A DNA stretch of 64,000 nt from Euborellia annulipes. Lineage: Eukaryota > Arthropoda > Insecta > Dermaptera > Anisolabididae. The stretch lies in the NCBI GenBank assembly GCA_023213315.1, contig JAKCPI010005477.1:62001-126000 (forward strand). Direction: 5' to 3'. Positions 35,426 through 48,316 of this stretch are shown piece after piece (the stretch's first letter is position 1; the number at the start of each line of letters is the position of its first letter). The notes beneath the pieces were generated by a model, which saw nothing but the letters and a program-made list of their open reading frames with translations, was not told where the DNA came from and did no database searches. The position numbers and the translations under genes were made by a program.

Positions 35426-36146
35426 TATTGTGTGATTAATGCACAGTACACAACTTTCTCTTGCCTTCGGTAATCGAAAGCAGTGTACGCCAGATTATTT
35501 TATGTCGAGATATATCTAGTTTCCCCATAAGATCTTAGTTCCTAATATGCGTTTTAAATGTTGACTGCTTGAATTTTTCAAAATTCCAATCCCATATTTG
35601 GATATTTTATACACAATAGGGAATTCTAAATAAATACAAAATTTCATGAGAATTGAGAAAATTTTTTTTAATGTGTAAAGAGTTCCAAAGAAGACCCGAC
35701 CTCTTTTGAATCGAAATTAAAGTGTAAATTCCCATAGGGATTTAACATTGGCTCTATGGAAGGAATGTGAATTTAAAAAATCTGAACTACTACATCAGTA
35801 AAGTGTATTTCAAAAACAATTTTCAGGACAAAATGAGAATATACATTTTACAGAAGATCTAAAAAAAAAATTGATTTATGAATTTTAATCAAAATCGTTA
35901 GAACTGATTTTTTGACTGTCCGGGAGGGTACATAACTTAAATATAAAATTTCTAACTCGTAGCTCAATTCCTTCATACAATCGTTACACACAGACACCCA
36001 CACAGTCAAATTTGCGGGACCCACTTGTTTGGACTCGGGGACCTCAAAACATGTATATCCATCAAAATCTCGACATCGAATTTTTGACATGATCGCAATA
36101 CTTTCTCTCTCTATATATTTCATATATAGGGTAAGAGAAAGTAAAA
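35421..36146 (-). mobile_element. family B element
   Basis: A minus-strand copy from gggtaagagaaagta (inverse of the left end, 36130-36146) to the degenerate hairpin at 35421-35505. A short minus-strand open frame over the left half is a by-product. Confidence 0.8.
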
Positions 36147-36593
36147 TGTATTTTTCTAATTTCTTAAAATACTTTGATGGATTCTAGAAAACTCCTTACA
36201 AAGATTTATCCCCTCCCCTTATTTGAACAAACAGTTGTACTTACATTAACAAAAAGATTTTCGAAAGGAAAATTTTTCAATTTTTAATCAAAATAACACA
36301 ATCTTAAATGTTCTTATCAAATTATCTGCCATTTTTTTTTTTGCTTGCGGAAAAGAATTGAATATTTTTCATTTGTTATGATAGAAGAGGATATTTAAAA
36401 ACAAAATCTGATGTGACCACCATCTATGCTTTTAAAAGAATCTTGTAGTAAGATATGATGAGTCAGTGAATGTGTTGTTTAACGATTACGAAACATCTTG
36501 TACTTAGATTAGAGATGTGTACTTTGGAAAATGCACGACTTAAAATTTCTTCCTTCTTTCTAATATAAATTTTATTATCCCATAATAAGACTA

Positions 36594-37101
36594 AAAAATT
36601 TGGTGTGACTGGTCGTACAGCACTTTAAATTTATAAACATGGAAAATAATTATATTTTGTTACCATGGCAACCATCCTCCTTTGAAGTACAAGAGTAAAG
36701 TGGTCTTCAAACAATTTTGAGAGCAAAATGAGAATATACATTTTAAAGAGCATCTAAAAAATAATTGATTTTTTAATTTTAATCAAAATCGTAAGAGCGA
36801 ATTTTGAGAAAATCAAAAAAAAAAAACTGAAAAAGTACATCAGTAAAGTACTAGTACTCTTTGGCCGATTTTGTTCAAAAGCTTCGTGTCAAGTCCCAGG
36901 AAGGCGCCTAACTTAAATATCAAATTTCAACCTCCTAGCTCTTTTCGTTCTTGATTTATTTTGTTCACAGACACACATGTTGCGAAACCCCTTTGGATTC
37001 AGGAAACGTGTATATCCATCAAAATATTGAATTTTTGACATGCATCCAATACTTTCTCTCTCTATATATTAACATATATAGAGGTAAGAGAAAATAAAAA
37101 A
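36594..37101 (-). mobile_element. family B element
   Basis: A minus-strand copy; the hairpin end is shortened (aatttggtgtgactgg, 36597) and the left end is at about 37101. Confidence 0.8.
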
Positions 37102-37477
37102 TGAATATTATTAATATAGTAGTTAAGAGAGTGTCAAAGTATAAGAGACAAAGTAGAGTTATTAGAAGAAAGTTCATCAGTGATGCGTGAGTGATTATTT
37201 TTGAAAGGCTTGTTAAATAAAAGTAAACTGTTGGAGGGGAGTTTAATTACCGCGAGAAACCGGCAGGGCATAGTCGGCTGGAGCGGCGCCGTTCTGGCTC
37301 GCAGCCTACGCGCCGGCTCCGGGGTTTTCCGGAAGTTCCGGTATTCCCTGGTTTCCGGTTCCGGGGTTGCTCGGAGGCGCCTGCCGCCTCCGGGCGGCTC
37401 CTCGCCGCCAGGCCTGCCAAACATATTCATTTTTAACCCTATGCCAAAGTGATCATATATGAATATAATTCACTAAA
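37102..37477. other. isolated GC-rich block between family B copies
   Basis: 37240-37425 is strongly GC-rich, with overlapping open frames on both strands as expected from composition. It contains repeated ccggttccggggtt-like words. Its identity is unknown; possibly a retroposed fragment. Confidence 0.35.
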
Positions 37478-38172
37478 AGTCCCACAAAAAATCTGGTGTC
37501 TGCTCGCACAGCACACTACTTTCTATAAGGAACGGTTGCTTCAGTTCTAATTAATTAGCTATCCCTCGGATAAAATAATTTACTATGACTTTCAATTCTT
37601 TTCACATCTAGTTAAGCTAAACATATGATTAAATAAGAGCTCAAAGCTAAGACTCGAAGTTAGGTATAACTAAAATTAGAAACACAACGCTTGTTTATTT
37701 TATTTTAATTTTTGTTAAAAAATTAATTAGGCTTAATTAATTATTTTTAATATTTATTTTAATAAATTTTATTTTTATAAATGATGCCTTTATTAAGTTG
37801 CTAACTTCACACAACTTTCTTTATACATCAGATAGCCATTTATATGTGAAAAAAAAACATTTTTTTAACTCGAAGATTAAGTGTGTTCTTGTTTACTATA
37901 TCCACAATTTGCTAGGGTTCGGATTAGTTTACTAATTGACTAGAATTGAAGCAACCGACCCTCAGTATGAAAGGCCGAGAACTGGATAAACTCCAACCCT
38001 AAATCCCAGTCTATTGATCTTTTTTATATATATAATTCGGTAATTGAAAAGTTAGTTCATGCTTGTCACACCATTAAAATATATTTAGTTTCTGTTATTG
38101 TATTAGAATTCAAGATGTGAAATTTCTAAACATAGGTCTATAAAAATCTTTATATTTTGTTACCAAGGCGTG
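37478..38172 (-). mobile_element. family B right end with family G nested in the hairpin
   Basis: The hairpin arm aaaaaatctggtgtct (about 37486) and the opposite arm cttgtcacacc (about 38062) are separated by a family G element (37527-37962) and some unrelated DNA. B sequence then continues to ttgttaccaaggc and stops at about 38172. Confidence 0.6.
37527..37962. mobile_element. family G element
   Basis: Ends ggaacggttgcttcagttc and the inverse of gaattgaagcaaccgacc. It is 436 bp and inserted in the terminal hairpin of a family B copy. Confidence 0.75.
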
Positions 38173-40097
38173 TGTTATCTAAAATTGAAAAAATCCTGTA
38201 CGGTTGGCTCTACAAGAGTTGCCTAATGTGCTCGAGAATGGAGCCTTGAACTTAGTCAACGAAACCAATATTTTTTAAAATAAATAAATCTTCATTTCTT
38301 AATGCAACTGAAGGGGAAAAGCTAATTTTAGGACAACACTTCCGACGGCTAGCGCAGTTTGGTTGTCTAAGCTCAAGGCAGTAAGATACTTGTGGCTCCG
38401 ACTGTCACCCAGTGATATAGGAGTTGTAGTATTATATTTTATTATAATACATTTACCTGCCCGATTGGCATTTGTTGCTGTATGAGCAGTGTCTAATAAT
38501 AATAAGAGAAAGTAGCTAAGATTTCCCTCTAAGGTGTAGAGAAAGCTGAAAGCGACTAAGCAATTTACATGTGTATAGTTTCTTATAACAAAATTGAAGA
38601 AAAACTTTTCAAATGTCCTAAATAAATAATAAATCTTGCGAAAAATATTTAAATAATTTTGGGATGGGATTTTAATAGGAACTCTAGGAAGATATGAGCT
38701 TCAACTGAGGTCAACGTATGTACACTTTTCACTGATATAGATAATACTATATACTAAAGAAGTGAAACTTGTACGCAAAATAACGCAGCATTTATATATT
38801 TTTAATAAATATTTAATACAAAAATGTGGTCTATAATTAAAAATTCTCCTAATAAAATTATTGAATATTTGATTTATTAACTGATTTTCGAGGTAAAAAT
38901 GTGTTGAGTCTAAACGCATCGACACACCGTTGACAGCGATACTATCTTTTTAAATATTTTCTAAAAAAAAAAAAATTTCAGGTCATTTCTTTAAATTTAA
39001 TAAAGCTAATTGATAAAGAAAGAAAATAAGGGTCTCTTTGATAATGAGTCAAATTACTCTATATGGCGCCTCTTTCTGTTGCTATTCAGTACAATATCTT
39101 GCTTGTTCAATGAAGTCTTCTCCAACTATGGCAGATACAAAAGCCAAATTGGACCGGCGCCGATCCAAAACTCATCGTGTATTGGGAAACTGAGTTGGAT
39201 TGGCGACCGTAAGCTGGCATTGCTGGATTTCTATCGGGACCAAAATCCACAGAGCCAAGTCCACGAGCCATGGATTTGTCCTTGCCTTGTGTGGTAGTTA
39301 ACCGAGCCAGAGCCAAAACATGTGCAGCGTTGCAGATTGATATTTTTTTTTTTTTTTTTTAGATTCTTTTGATATTTTTCTTATATTTTGTGAAGAGATT
39401 TTAATTAGAATAATTATTAAAATATTTTTTTAACAAAATTTTGAAAAAGTACTAAAATTAATATAATTATGAGTGACATGACTTTTGATGAGGGCAAGTT
39501 TAAATGATCAAGGATAACCATCCATCCCGCATTTTGCTTTGCATTTTTTTTCAATGATCAGCAAAATGTCCTATATTTTATTTCAAACTGTTTTTTTTTT
39601 TCACTTGTATTAAAGATTTTTTATTAACTTACTATTTACAACTTTTTTTCAATAAATTATAAAAAATGCAAATTTTTTAAATCTCTGCCTCCATTCCCCT
39701 ACCTTTAAGCATAAAAAATTTCTCTATCCGTCTCTGCTTCGATGCTATTTTCTCTTTTCGTCATCCCACGAGAGTGTTGAGTCCTGAAAGAAAGCTGCCT
39801 TCGTTAATCACATGACAACTATATTAACTCGAATAGGAGCTTCTTTAATTAAAGAATCATGTTCTTATTACCGGGTTTGAGATTCAAGAAAAAAAAAATA
39901 CTTCCCCCACCACCTGCATGATCATCAGGCATTTGTCAGAATTCATTTGCGACGGCCTTTCTATTATCTGATGCAACAGCCAGGACACCTTCGGATTAAA
40001 AGACGTTCCATTATCTAATCACAAGCGCAATTATAGGAAGAAGTCTGAGTTAAGCTTTAAAGTTGAGTATCAACAAATAATTAACAAGAAAAATTAT
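38173..40097. other. unique DNA with a GC-balanced block at 39.1-39.3 kb
   Basis: 39100-39330 has open frames on both strands and repeated gccgatccaaaac/gccagagccaaaac words. No splice signals or known domain are visible. Otherwise AT-rich. Confidence 0.3.
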
Positions 40098-40959
40098 TTA
40101 TTAAAATACAGTTCGATTATTATTATGGAAGTTTTTAATTATAGACCCTATTTTTGTATTAATTATTAAAATATAAATACTGTACAACGTTCCGACTACT
40201 TATTCCGCAGTCGTTTTCAAGTACTGTGCACATTCTCCGATTCAAGCGAACTAACCTCTAAGGGAATCCTACGTGAAGTTAGCAGCATTTTATATGCAAT
40301 GAAGTTAGCAACACACACAATCATCTCAATGAAGTAAGACACCATCATTACCTCATGGGGATGATTGAATATGTTGCTAACTTCATTGCATATAAAATGC
40401 TACTAACTTCATGTAAGTGTCCTTTAGCAACGGACAATCATCCCCATGAAGTTAGACACCATCATCTCTATTTAAATAAAACTCCATTATGTTTATTAAA
40501 GCTTTTGTGGTTTGTATTATTATTATATGAGTTTTTAATTATAGACCTCATTTTGTTACTAATTATTTATTAAAAATATAAATATTGTACAACGTTTCGA
40601 CTACTTATTCCGCAGTTGTATTCAAGTACTGTGCACTTGGTTCGAATCAAGCGAACTAAACTCAAAGGGACACCTACGTGAAGTTAGTAGCATTTTATAT
40701 GCAATGAAGTTAGCAACATACACAATCATCCCCATGAAGTTAGACACCATCATTACCTCATGGTGATGATTGTATATGTTGCTAACTTCATTGCATATAA
40801 AATGCTACTAACTTCATTTAGGTGTCCTTTAGAGGTTAGTTCGCTTGAATCGGAGAAAATGCACAGTACTTGAAAACGACTGAGGAATAAGTAGTCAAAA
40901 CGTTAATAATTAATACAAAATTTGGTCTATAAGTAAAAACTTCCATAATAATAATAATA

Positions 40960-42865
40960 CACTGAAAAAAACCGACCTTGTAAATTTAAAGTGAAATCCC
41001 TTTAAAATTTTCAACAAACCTTCCCATAAAATTAACAAATTTTCCTTTCATTTTTACAAGAAATCGCCTCAAGTTCTATATGACAAACTCATACGTAAAA
41101 ATGAAAAAATTTCCTTTTATTTTTACAGGAAATTTCATCGAGTTCTAATTCAAAAAGAAATCCTGTAAAATTGACAAGGTTTCCTTTAAATTTGACAGTA
41201 AAAACCTTTAAATTCTTATTTTACCTGAGAAAAAAGCAACTCCCTCCATACCTACCTACCTACCCATTGCTTCCTCTCCTACTCAAAGCTCGTCATTCTC
41301 TCTTAGCAGACAGTATGACTAGCTTGAGTTGACTAGGCAGCATTTCTTTTCCAGATTCATTCTTTGAATATTTGAAATCCGAGTTGATATCTTCTATCAT
41401 ATATACTTTTTTAATTTTGAAAAATATTTGTACTTTTTTTTTATTCACGCACGTCTAACAAAATTTTCTTTGTGTCCTGTTTTTTCTTAATATTATGGCA
41501 AAAAACCAAGGTACGTCTAAAAATATATTATGATTTTCTTTTAATATATTATTTATAATAAATTTTGTGCTTGACTTGCAGGACTTCAATGAAGACTATT
41601 TAAAATTATATCACATTCTAATTGAGTGGGATTTAGAAGGTCTGTTTCATACATTAAAAGGTAAATATAATGTTATAAAAAAAATGTAAAATGTTTCAAA
41701 ATATTATCTAGTGTTTATACAATTTATTTTTTTTGAATAAAAAACTCTTGCATACGTTTTAGGCTTTCGGCCATTGACATTAGTGGGAAAAGGGTTCTTT
41801 CAGATAAAATTCCTTATTTTCAAGAGACAAAAGATCCGAATACAATACCTTAGCCCAAGAGGGTTTCTGGCTCTCTTGGTCAGGCCGACCTCAACAAGTT
41901 AAAAATTGAGAATATAAACAAATTTTGGTAGAATTAAAAAAAAACTTTTTTTTTTTTTTTTCAGAATAAAAATCGAAGATTCAGCATCTACAAATGAACA
42001 ATTCATCCTATGGTTCTGAAAATGACATTTCTATTTTTTTCATATTATCTAAAAATAAATAATATTTTTGATATTTTAATATGTTTCAAAACTTATTAAT
42101 AGGCCTATTTATAAAATAAGACATCTTGATAATTCATTTCAAAAGTATTTATTTATATAAGTTTGGTGTACATTACAACTGAATTGTAATTTTTTTGTAA
42201 TTAACTCGTAAAATAAAAAAAATTTTTTTTGTTATAATTTTGTAAATTTGATTTTTTACATAATTTCCTTTATACAAAGAATCCTTTTAAAATTATAAGA
42301 AATCCTGTCAAATTGTTTTGCAAAAAAATCATTGTAACTTGAATTTATTTCAATCTGCACAGCTCGTCGGAAAAGGATTTTGGCGTGTTGATTAATTAAA
42401 AAATTTTTAATTATTTTTTAAATATATGTTTGATTTTTCTCATGTCATTCGTAAAACAATAATGATATCTTTGATGAGAAAAATTAAAAATATATTTAAA
42501 ATAAATAATTAAAAAATTTAAATTAATCAACAAAAATGTGTTTGAGATTAAGATTGAAATAAATTAATTTAAAATTAAATGAAAAATCATTTTAAAATTA
42601 AGGAAATCTGTCAATTTGGTTTCAACAAAATTTTTTAAAATTTAAGGAAATCTGTCAATTTCGTTTCAACAAAAATTTTTAAAATTTAGGTAAATAGTAA
42701 TTCGTTTTACAAAATTTTTTTAAATTTAAAGGAAATCTTGTCAGTTTTTTCAAAGGAAATTGAAATTATAAGATTTAATTGTTTACAATATCATTGAATT
42801 GAAGAATATTGATTATTAGGTTTGGAATGAATTGAAGGGATTATTGAATTTAAAGGTTTTTAGTG
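40960..42865 (+). mobile_element. 1.9-kb DNA transposon remnant with TA target duplication
   Basis: The ends are CACTGAAAAAAACC and, inverted, GGTTTTTAGTG; the flanking dinucleotide is TA on both sides. The empty site is visible: at 40480-40530 an uninterrupted inverted copy of the host repeat reads through the same point with a single TA. The outer few hundred bases on both sides are built of degenerate words such as aaggaaatc and tgtcaatt in opposite orientation, giving long imperfect terminal inversions. The middle carries exon-like pieces (see 41495-41902). No DDE transposase is recognisable. Confidence 0.65.
41495..41902 (+). pseudogene. exon-like coding remnant inside the 1.9-kb transposon
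   Basis: A short first piece starts ATG at 41495 and reaches a gtacgt donor at 41511. A second piece, 41582-41660, lies between ttgcag and gtaaat and encodes DFNEDYLKLYHILIEWDLE then GLFHTLK. A third, 41763-41902, joins it in phase 1 and runs 45 codons to TAA, including FRPLTLVGKGFF, KRQKIRIQYLSPRG and LLVRPTSTS. The first piece joins the second out of frame, so the gene is broken or the start is elsewhere. The alternation of Trp/Leu in the second piece recalls small helical (SAM-like) domains carried by some arthropod elements; that is a guess. The open frame across 140 nt and 79 nt is the main support. Confidence 0.4.
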
Positions 42866-42920
42866 TACAAACCACAAAAGCTTTAATAAACATAATGGAG
42901 TTTTATTTTGCTTGTAATTT

Positions 42921-44154
42921 AGACAGCTAATTCGACCTCACAGAATTTCTAACAAGTACTTATGCGTTGCTTTCTAGCAAGAAACATTAAATTTTATCAA
43001 GGAGAAAGAATTGAGTGATTTATTTGTCGACATGTCAGCGAAGTGCGAGTTTAATAAAAAGTGAAAGTGTCTAATTATTTAAAAAAACATCTAAGATATA
43101 ATCTACATGATTAATATGATTATAATTTTGATTTTAATTCTGGTGGGGTGAATGAGAAGCTCCGCCTGGAGGCGCCGGCGCATGAGAGGCCCCGCCTCGC
43201 CTCCCTCTCCCTCATAAGCGCCAACCACGCCTCCTCTTAATCATACGCCGTACATAGATAGCATAACATGTCACTTGACCTTACTAGAAAATTTCCCCCA
43301 CGGCATAATATTTCCATTTTAGCAAAATCAGGTTATTTTTTCAAATATTATAAAAAAAAAATCAATGGATATAACTGATTCATTTCACTTTAATTCCAAA
43401 TATATTTTAGGTTATTTGTGAAGGACTTTTCTATTAATTTTTAAAAATTGATAGATAATAATTCTTTGGTCTATTGCGCGGATTCCCAATGGAATTTTGA
43501 AAAGAGTAAATAGTGAGAATTTGAATAATTTGCGATTTGAAACATTTTCTTGTTTTATACCAGTCAATTCAAATTGAGGACAATTTCTTACTCAATAAAT
43601 TGGCTCGTGTAATTTATATAAACTCTTTTTGTTTCGGTAAAATTTAATGTTTTTTTTTTTTAAACTTAATTTACATACCGAGTGTCCTGCAAAGGGCTCA
43701 CTGATTTTAATATTAAATAATTCGAGAACAAACATCGATGAATGAAACAATATGTATGTTGATTTTAATTTATTTATTTACAAGTGGTAAAGCCCACCTT
43801 TGGCGGGCTCTCTTGCTCGTTTTAGGCGAGCAAATGCATCAAATTTACTCTTACTTTTTAAAGTTATAAATTTCTCTCTCTCACTTAAAGTTTTAAATTC
43901 CCCTCTCTGACTCCGCTTCCTCTCACAGCGAGATAGAGTGGTAAACAGGCACATAAAACGGAAGTGAAGGCTAGCAAGTATGATTTTATTTTTGAGATAG
44001 AAGTTTCGATGTTAGTTAAAAATATTGCCATCAGGGTGAGGCTCTAATCACAGTGCAGATGGAATATTTGACTTCAAACTCTTCCTTTATTACGCAAAAC
44101 TCATTTCGGGCCTGTTGCCTAAGTTTTAATTTAAAAATTTCTAACACAATAATT
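42921..44154. other. AT-rich DNA with two short GC-rich repeats
   Basis: 43140-43240 is GC-rich (gcctggaggcgccgg). 43790-43830 holds the hairpin gcccacctttggcgggc, like that at 25428. No gene. Confidence 0.35.
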
Positions 44155-44620
44155 AAACAAGGCTTGTGTTCCTAATTGTATCTCTTAGTTAAACCGAACT
44201 TTAGGTCTTGACTAGAACTGCGCAAAATAATCAATTAATCGAATCAAAAGAATCGATTAATCGATTATTTCGATTATTTTTCTTAATCGATTATTGGGAA
44301 AAAGTTGATTATTTTTAGGAAAAATGCGTTTGAAAAGATTGGATGAGACTCGTATACTAAAAAAAAGGTCAAATGATTTTGGGAAAAATTTTGCTAGAGA
44401 AAAAAAAGGTATAATCGATTATTTTTTCGTCTGACCGGGCCCAATAATCGATTAATCGGAATAATCAATTTTTTTCCATAATCTAACACTTTAACTACGA
44501 TTTGGGCTCTTATTTAATCATATGATTACTCTAACTAGACGTAAAAAGACTTGAAAGTTCCAGTCAACTAGCTATCCGAGGGATATCTAGTTAATTAGAA
44601 GTGAAGCAACCGGCCCTTAA
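44155..44620. mobile_element. family G element interrupted by family H
   Basis: G sequence occurs at about 44155-44212 and 44490-44620 (ending gaagtgaagcaaccggcc). Between them is a family H element. Confidence 0.6.
44213..44487. mobile_element. family H element (ATAATCGATTAT-rich)
   Basis: It starts agaactgcgcaaaataatc and is dominated by repeated ataatcgattaa words in both orientations. A conserved middle reads gcgtttgaaaagattgga and gactcgtat. A second copy is at 29793-30153. Confidence 0.65.
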
Positions 44621-45686
44621 TGTTTAATTTGACCGGAGACTGATCTCTTCAGGCTGTATAGCGACTTCTGCACCATCTTTTGGCAACATTTGTTACTAAT
44701 TTCGAAACTTCTGCATCAGAATTATACAGCTTTCATACTTTTGTTTCATTCTTCAATTGTTTAATTTTAAAATCAAGTTAATATCCCAAAGTCATAACTA
44801 AACCTCCCTTACCACAGTGATGGTGGATAGATAATAAGTAAAAAAGAAAGAAAGGGGGAGGCGATCAAGGTTTTCTTTTGTTTATTTATTTATCAACCAT
44901 CATCGACATCATCATCATCAAGCCTGATGACCTCCCACTCTCTTGATCAGGCGGCTTATTTTATCAATTACAGAAGTGAAAGGTAGATTTGTCTCTTCTG
45001 ACTGATTACATTCTTTAAAAAATAAATTATTATATACCTTATCTACTGCGTAGATTGCATATTAAATGGATCGGCATTTGAATAAAAAAAAAAGAGATTT
45101 TTGCAAATTCATTCTTCAACGAAATTTGTTATAGATATAATTTTGTTTTAGATTAAATTTTAATTAATATAAAGTCTGACCTCATAACGGTTGCACATTT
45201 TATCATTATGCAATTCATGGTGGACCAAATATGGCATTACTGGTTCACATTTATAAATCTCTTTCCTCGTTTGAAAACATATGCTAACAAGCGAGATCAT
45301 CAATAAAAAATATTTACTAATATTTGTACAATCATTTGTGCTTTCTTTTTTTTTTTGTGCTCTAAGTTTACTATTATATATCCAGCGATTTTATTCGGTT
45401 CTGGTTATTTATTTATTTTTTTTTATTATGGAGATGCTAATTTTTGTCCCCAAGGCACGGTGAAGGTCGAAAATATTAAAATAATTAATAATAACTAAAT
45501 AGGCCTAGTATTTATTATAATAAATACCGCAAGAAAAACTTTTATAAATTTTTTTGAGAATAAAAAATTTTTTTTTTTTAATTAGTAAAAAAATAGATTA
45601 AAATTTATTAGGAAATAAAAAATTAGGCTTTGAGGTTATTTCTATTTCAAAAGTCAATTAATGTAAGAGAAGTATTAGGACTGTCA
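44621..45686. other. AT-rich DNA
   Basis: Contains the third copy of the 11.06-kb repeat (44640-44770) and nothing else I can name. Confidence 0.4.
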
Positions 45687-46374
45687 ATTTTACTTTCTCT
45701 TACCTATATATTAATATAAAAAATTAAATATAAAAAAATTCTATGTTGAGATTTTAATGGAAATACACGTTTACGGTCCTTTGAACAAAATATCTCAAGA
45801 ACGAAATGAGCTAGGAGGTTGAAATTTCATTTTTAATTTAGGTACTCCCCTGAGACGTAACATGAAGCTTTTGATCAAAATCGGCCAAAATGTACTAGTA
45901 CTTTTTTTTAATTTTCTCCAAATTGTCTCTAAAATTAATAAATCAATTATTTTTTGGATGCTCTTTAAAATGTATATTCTCATTTTACTCTCAAAATCGT
46001 ATGAAGTCCACTTTACTATTGTACTTCAGTGGAAAGATAGGAGAATTAGTTGCCATGGTAACAAAATATAACTATTTTTTATTTATAAATTTTAAATCTT
46101 GAATCCTACTATACCGCCGGAAACTAAATATATGTCGACACAAATGACAAGCATTAAACACCGAATTTAAGAGAAAGTTGTGTGCTGTGTTACCAGTCAC
46201 ACCAGTTTTTTTATCTAATTATTTAATCAAACATTCTTCTGCCCGTGACACTAAATCACAATTTTTTTTTTTGCCATTTAGAATGCTGAATCTGACAAGC
46301 ACAGAACACAACTTTCAATTACCGAGGGTAAGAGAAAGTTGTGTGCTGTGCTACCAGTCACACCAGATTTTTAA
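45687..46374 (+). mobile_element. family B element plus an extra terminal hairpin
   Basis: A copy from tttactttctcttaccta to ccagtcacaccagttttt at about 46211. A second complete terminal hairpin follows at 46288-46374, separated by about 75 bp, as if the end had been duplicated or inserted alone. Confidence 0.7.
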
Positions 46375-46444
46375 AAGTACTCTCATTTTTTCGACATTTT
46401 CATTTTCTATAAAAATCAAGAGATATCAATTTATTGTACGTACC

Positions 46445-47105
46445 CAGGGGCGTAAATAACACCCCCGCAATGCGGGGCAGGTCAAGGGCGCAGAGATCCT
46501 GGCGCATAAAAAGTATATAAGGGAGCATGCAAGTATTAGGTAACGCAATTTTTGAAGATTTTTTATCCCCCCTCCCCCCATGTAACGTGCCGTAACATTT
46601 TTCTGGACCCCCCCCCTAGACGTTACGTAACGCTCAAGTTGCCATTTTTATCTAAAAGTCACAATTATGTTGCGCAAAGTATCGATAAGTCGCTAAAATA
46701 CCAGTTATGTAACGCGTTGTTCAACCCCCCTCCCCTCCTTGTAACGCATAGTAACGTTGTACGAGACCCCCCTCCCCCAAATTGCGTTACGTAATACTTG
46801 TACGCTCCCTAAAAGAATTTAAAAAATAAAATGTAGTAAATACATAATTATCAAAATAAATTTTACAATTCATTAAGATATCTGTCCCATAAATAATCAA
46901 AGTCTCCCAGGGGCGCCGGAATTTGGGGGCATCATTTTGAAGAGAGTTATTATTGAATCAATAAAATTTTGTATACCCTTATTTTAAATATTTTTTAAAA
47001 TAAAAAAAAATGTATTAAAATTTTGCGTTAAGTTACACTAAATTTTTTTTGGCGGCGGCATTTTTGTACCTGCGGGGGGCGCAAGTCAATCTAGTTACGC
47101 CCCTG
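46445..47105. mobile_element. hAT-like MITE, family C nested inside
   Basis: Ends CAGGGGCGTAAATA and (inverted) CAGGGGCGTAACTAG. The flanking octamers tacgtacc and agcgtacc agree at 6 of 8 positions. A family C element occupies 46521-46810. A further internal block begins with aggggcgccgga at about 46911, so it may be composite. Confidence 0.7.
46521..46810. mobile_element. family C MITE
   Basis: A second copy of the 17.2-kb element (ends gggagcatgcaagtatt and the inverse of aatacttgtacgctccct), nested in a hAT-like MITE. Confidence 0.8.
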
Positions 47106-48059
47106 AGCGTACCAGATTTTTTAAATTAACTTTATATAGTTATTCTATTGAACTTTATGAATAATTAAATATAAATAATAATTATAATATATAAATTTTT
47201 TTTTAGAAATATTCGACCTGGATACAAAATTAAGATTAGGAAATTAATTTAAGAATATAAATTCACCTTTGAATACATTAAGTGATTAATGAATTAATTT
47301 AATTCAGTGGGGGCTCCCGGTTTTACAGATTGTTTAAAAACAAAGAAGCCGAAAAGTTCGTGATTAACGACTTCATCTGTTTGATTTATATCACGTTCCT
47401 TTTTCTTAATTATTTTTAATTAAATCATGGAATATTATTTAATAAACATATAACATAAGATTTTATTTTATTTGAAATTCATTTTTAGTGATCATTCACT
47501 AATGGCCTAATTTATTAAAAATGACTTTATTAAATGGAAAATATTTATAGTTGTTGCTTAACCAATTCTTATTAAGTAGATTTTTATTTCTGATAATCTT
47601 TTAATTAACTGTTTTATAAACAACTTTTTTTCATTGATATATTTGTGAATATATTAAAACTCGATTTCTTTTTTCCTATTTACTTTTTAATATAAATTTC
47701 AATTATTCATTGGTAAAATGACAAGATTTATTGAAACTGATTTTATCAATATTGATTAAATTCCTCAAATGTAGATGCTAAATGACCAAGAAAATATACG
47801 TATAAAGACATGCGCCATTTTTGGATTTATAACAACGCACGGTGCTTAAGGTCACTCATGCTGTCAAAGGAGTTTGATGTGTAAAAAGTTTCAATTATAT
47901 GCTCACTCAATTTCAAGTATTGCAGGGGGAAAAAAATTTTAAATGATATATAATTTAATATAATATTTAAAATAGACAAATCTTCTGAAACTTAGTTAAA
48001 TAATTGAGGCATTTGCTCCCAAGCCTGGACCAAATTTATAACAATCCGTCGAGCGGAAG
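47106..48059. other. AT-rich DNA with one weak open frame
   Basis: 47309-47419 reads GGSRFYRLFKNKEAEKFVIN and then a hydrophobic stretch to TAA, preceded by taattcag and containing tttacag. Too short to call. Confidence 0.25.
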
Positions 48060-48316
48060 TACGAAAGTAAAATAAATTTATACATTTTAATGAGAATTTA
48101 AAAAATAAGCATTTTATGAATTTCAATCAAAATCGGTAAAGCGAATTTTGAGAAAATTGAAAAAAAAAAAAAAAAAACTGAAAAAGTACATCAGTAAAGT
48201 ACTATTATTTTTTGACCGATTTTGTTCAATAGCTTCGTGTTTCGGACTTCCTTAGATACCTAACTTAAATATAAAATTTTAATCTCCCAACTCTTTTCGT
48301 TCTTGATTTGTTCACA

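Larger units (their letters stand above)
40098..42920. mobile_element. hammerhead-bearing foldback cluster, interrupted by the 1.9-kb transposon
   Basis: Two direct copies of a roughly 415-bp unit (about 40098-40510 and 40510-40940) contain facing palindromes such as tatatgcaatgaagttagca. Hammerhead-like motifs are at 40186-40229 (minus), 40588-40629 (minus, GAAACGTT intact) and 40861-40904 (plus). All have stem II near CGACT/AGTCG and stem I GTAC/GTAC, with cores of the form TTGAANA. The unit resumes after the transposon at 42868. Confidence 0.65.

Noticed and set aside
37134..37452. Overlapping open frames on both strands, Arg/Pro/Gly-rich
   Set aside because: Composition effect of an isolated GC-rich block, with no splice sites or family features.
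39010..39316. Open frames on both strands in a GC-balanced block
   Set aside because: Neither has splice sites, recognisable domains or a convincing start context, and internal word repeats suggest a transposon fragment.
47309..47419. Possible exon after taattcag
   Set aside because: Too short, ends in a low-complexity hydrophobic run, and no in-phase partner exon was found.
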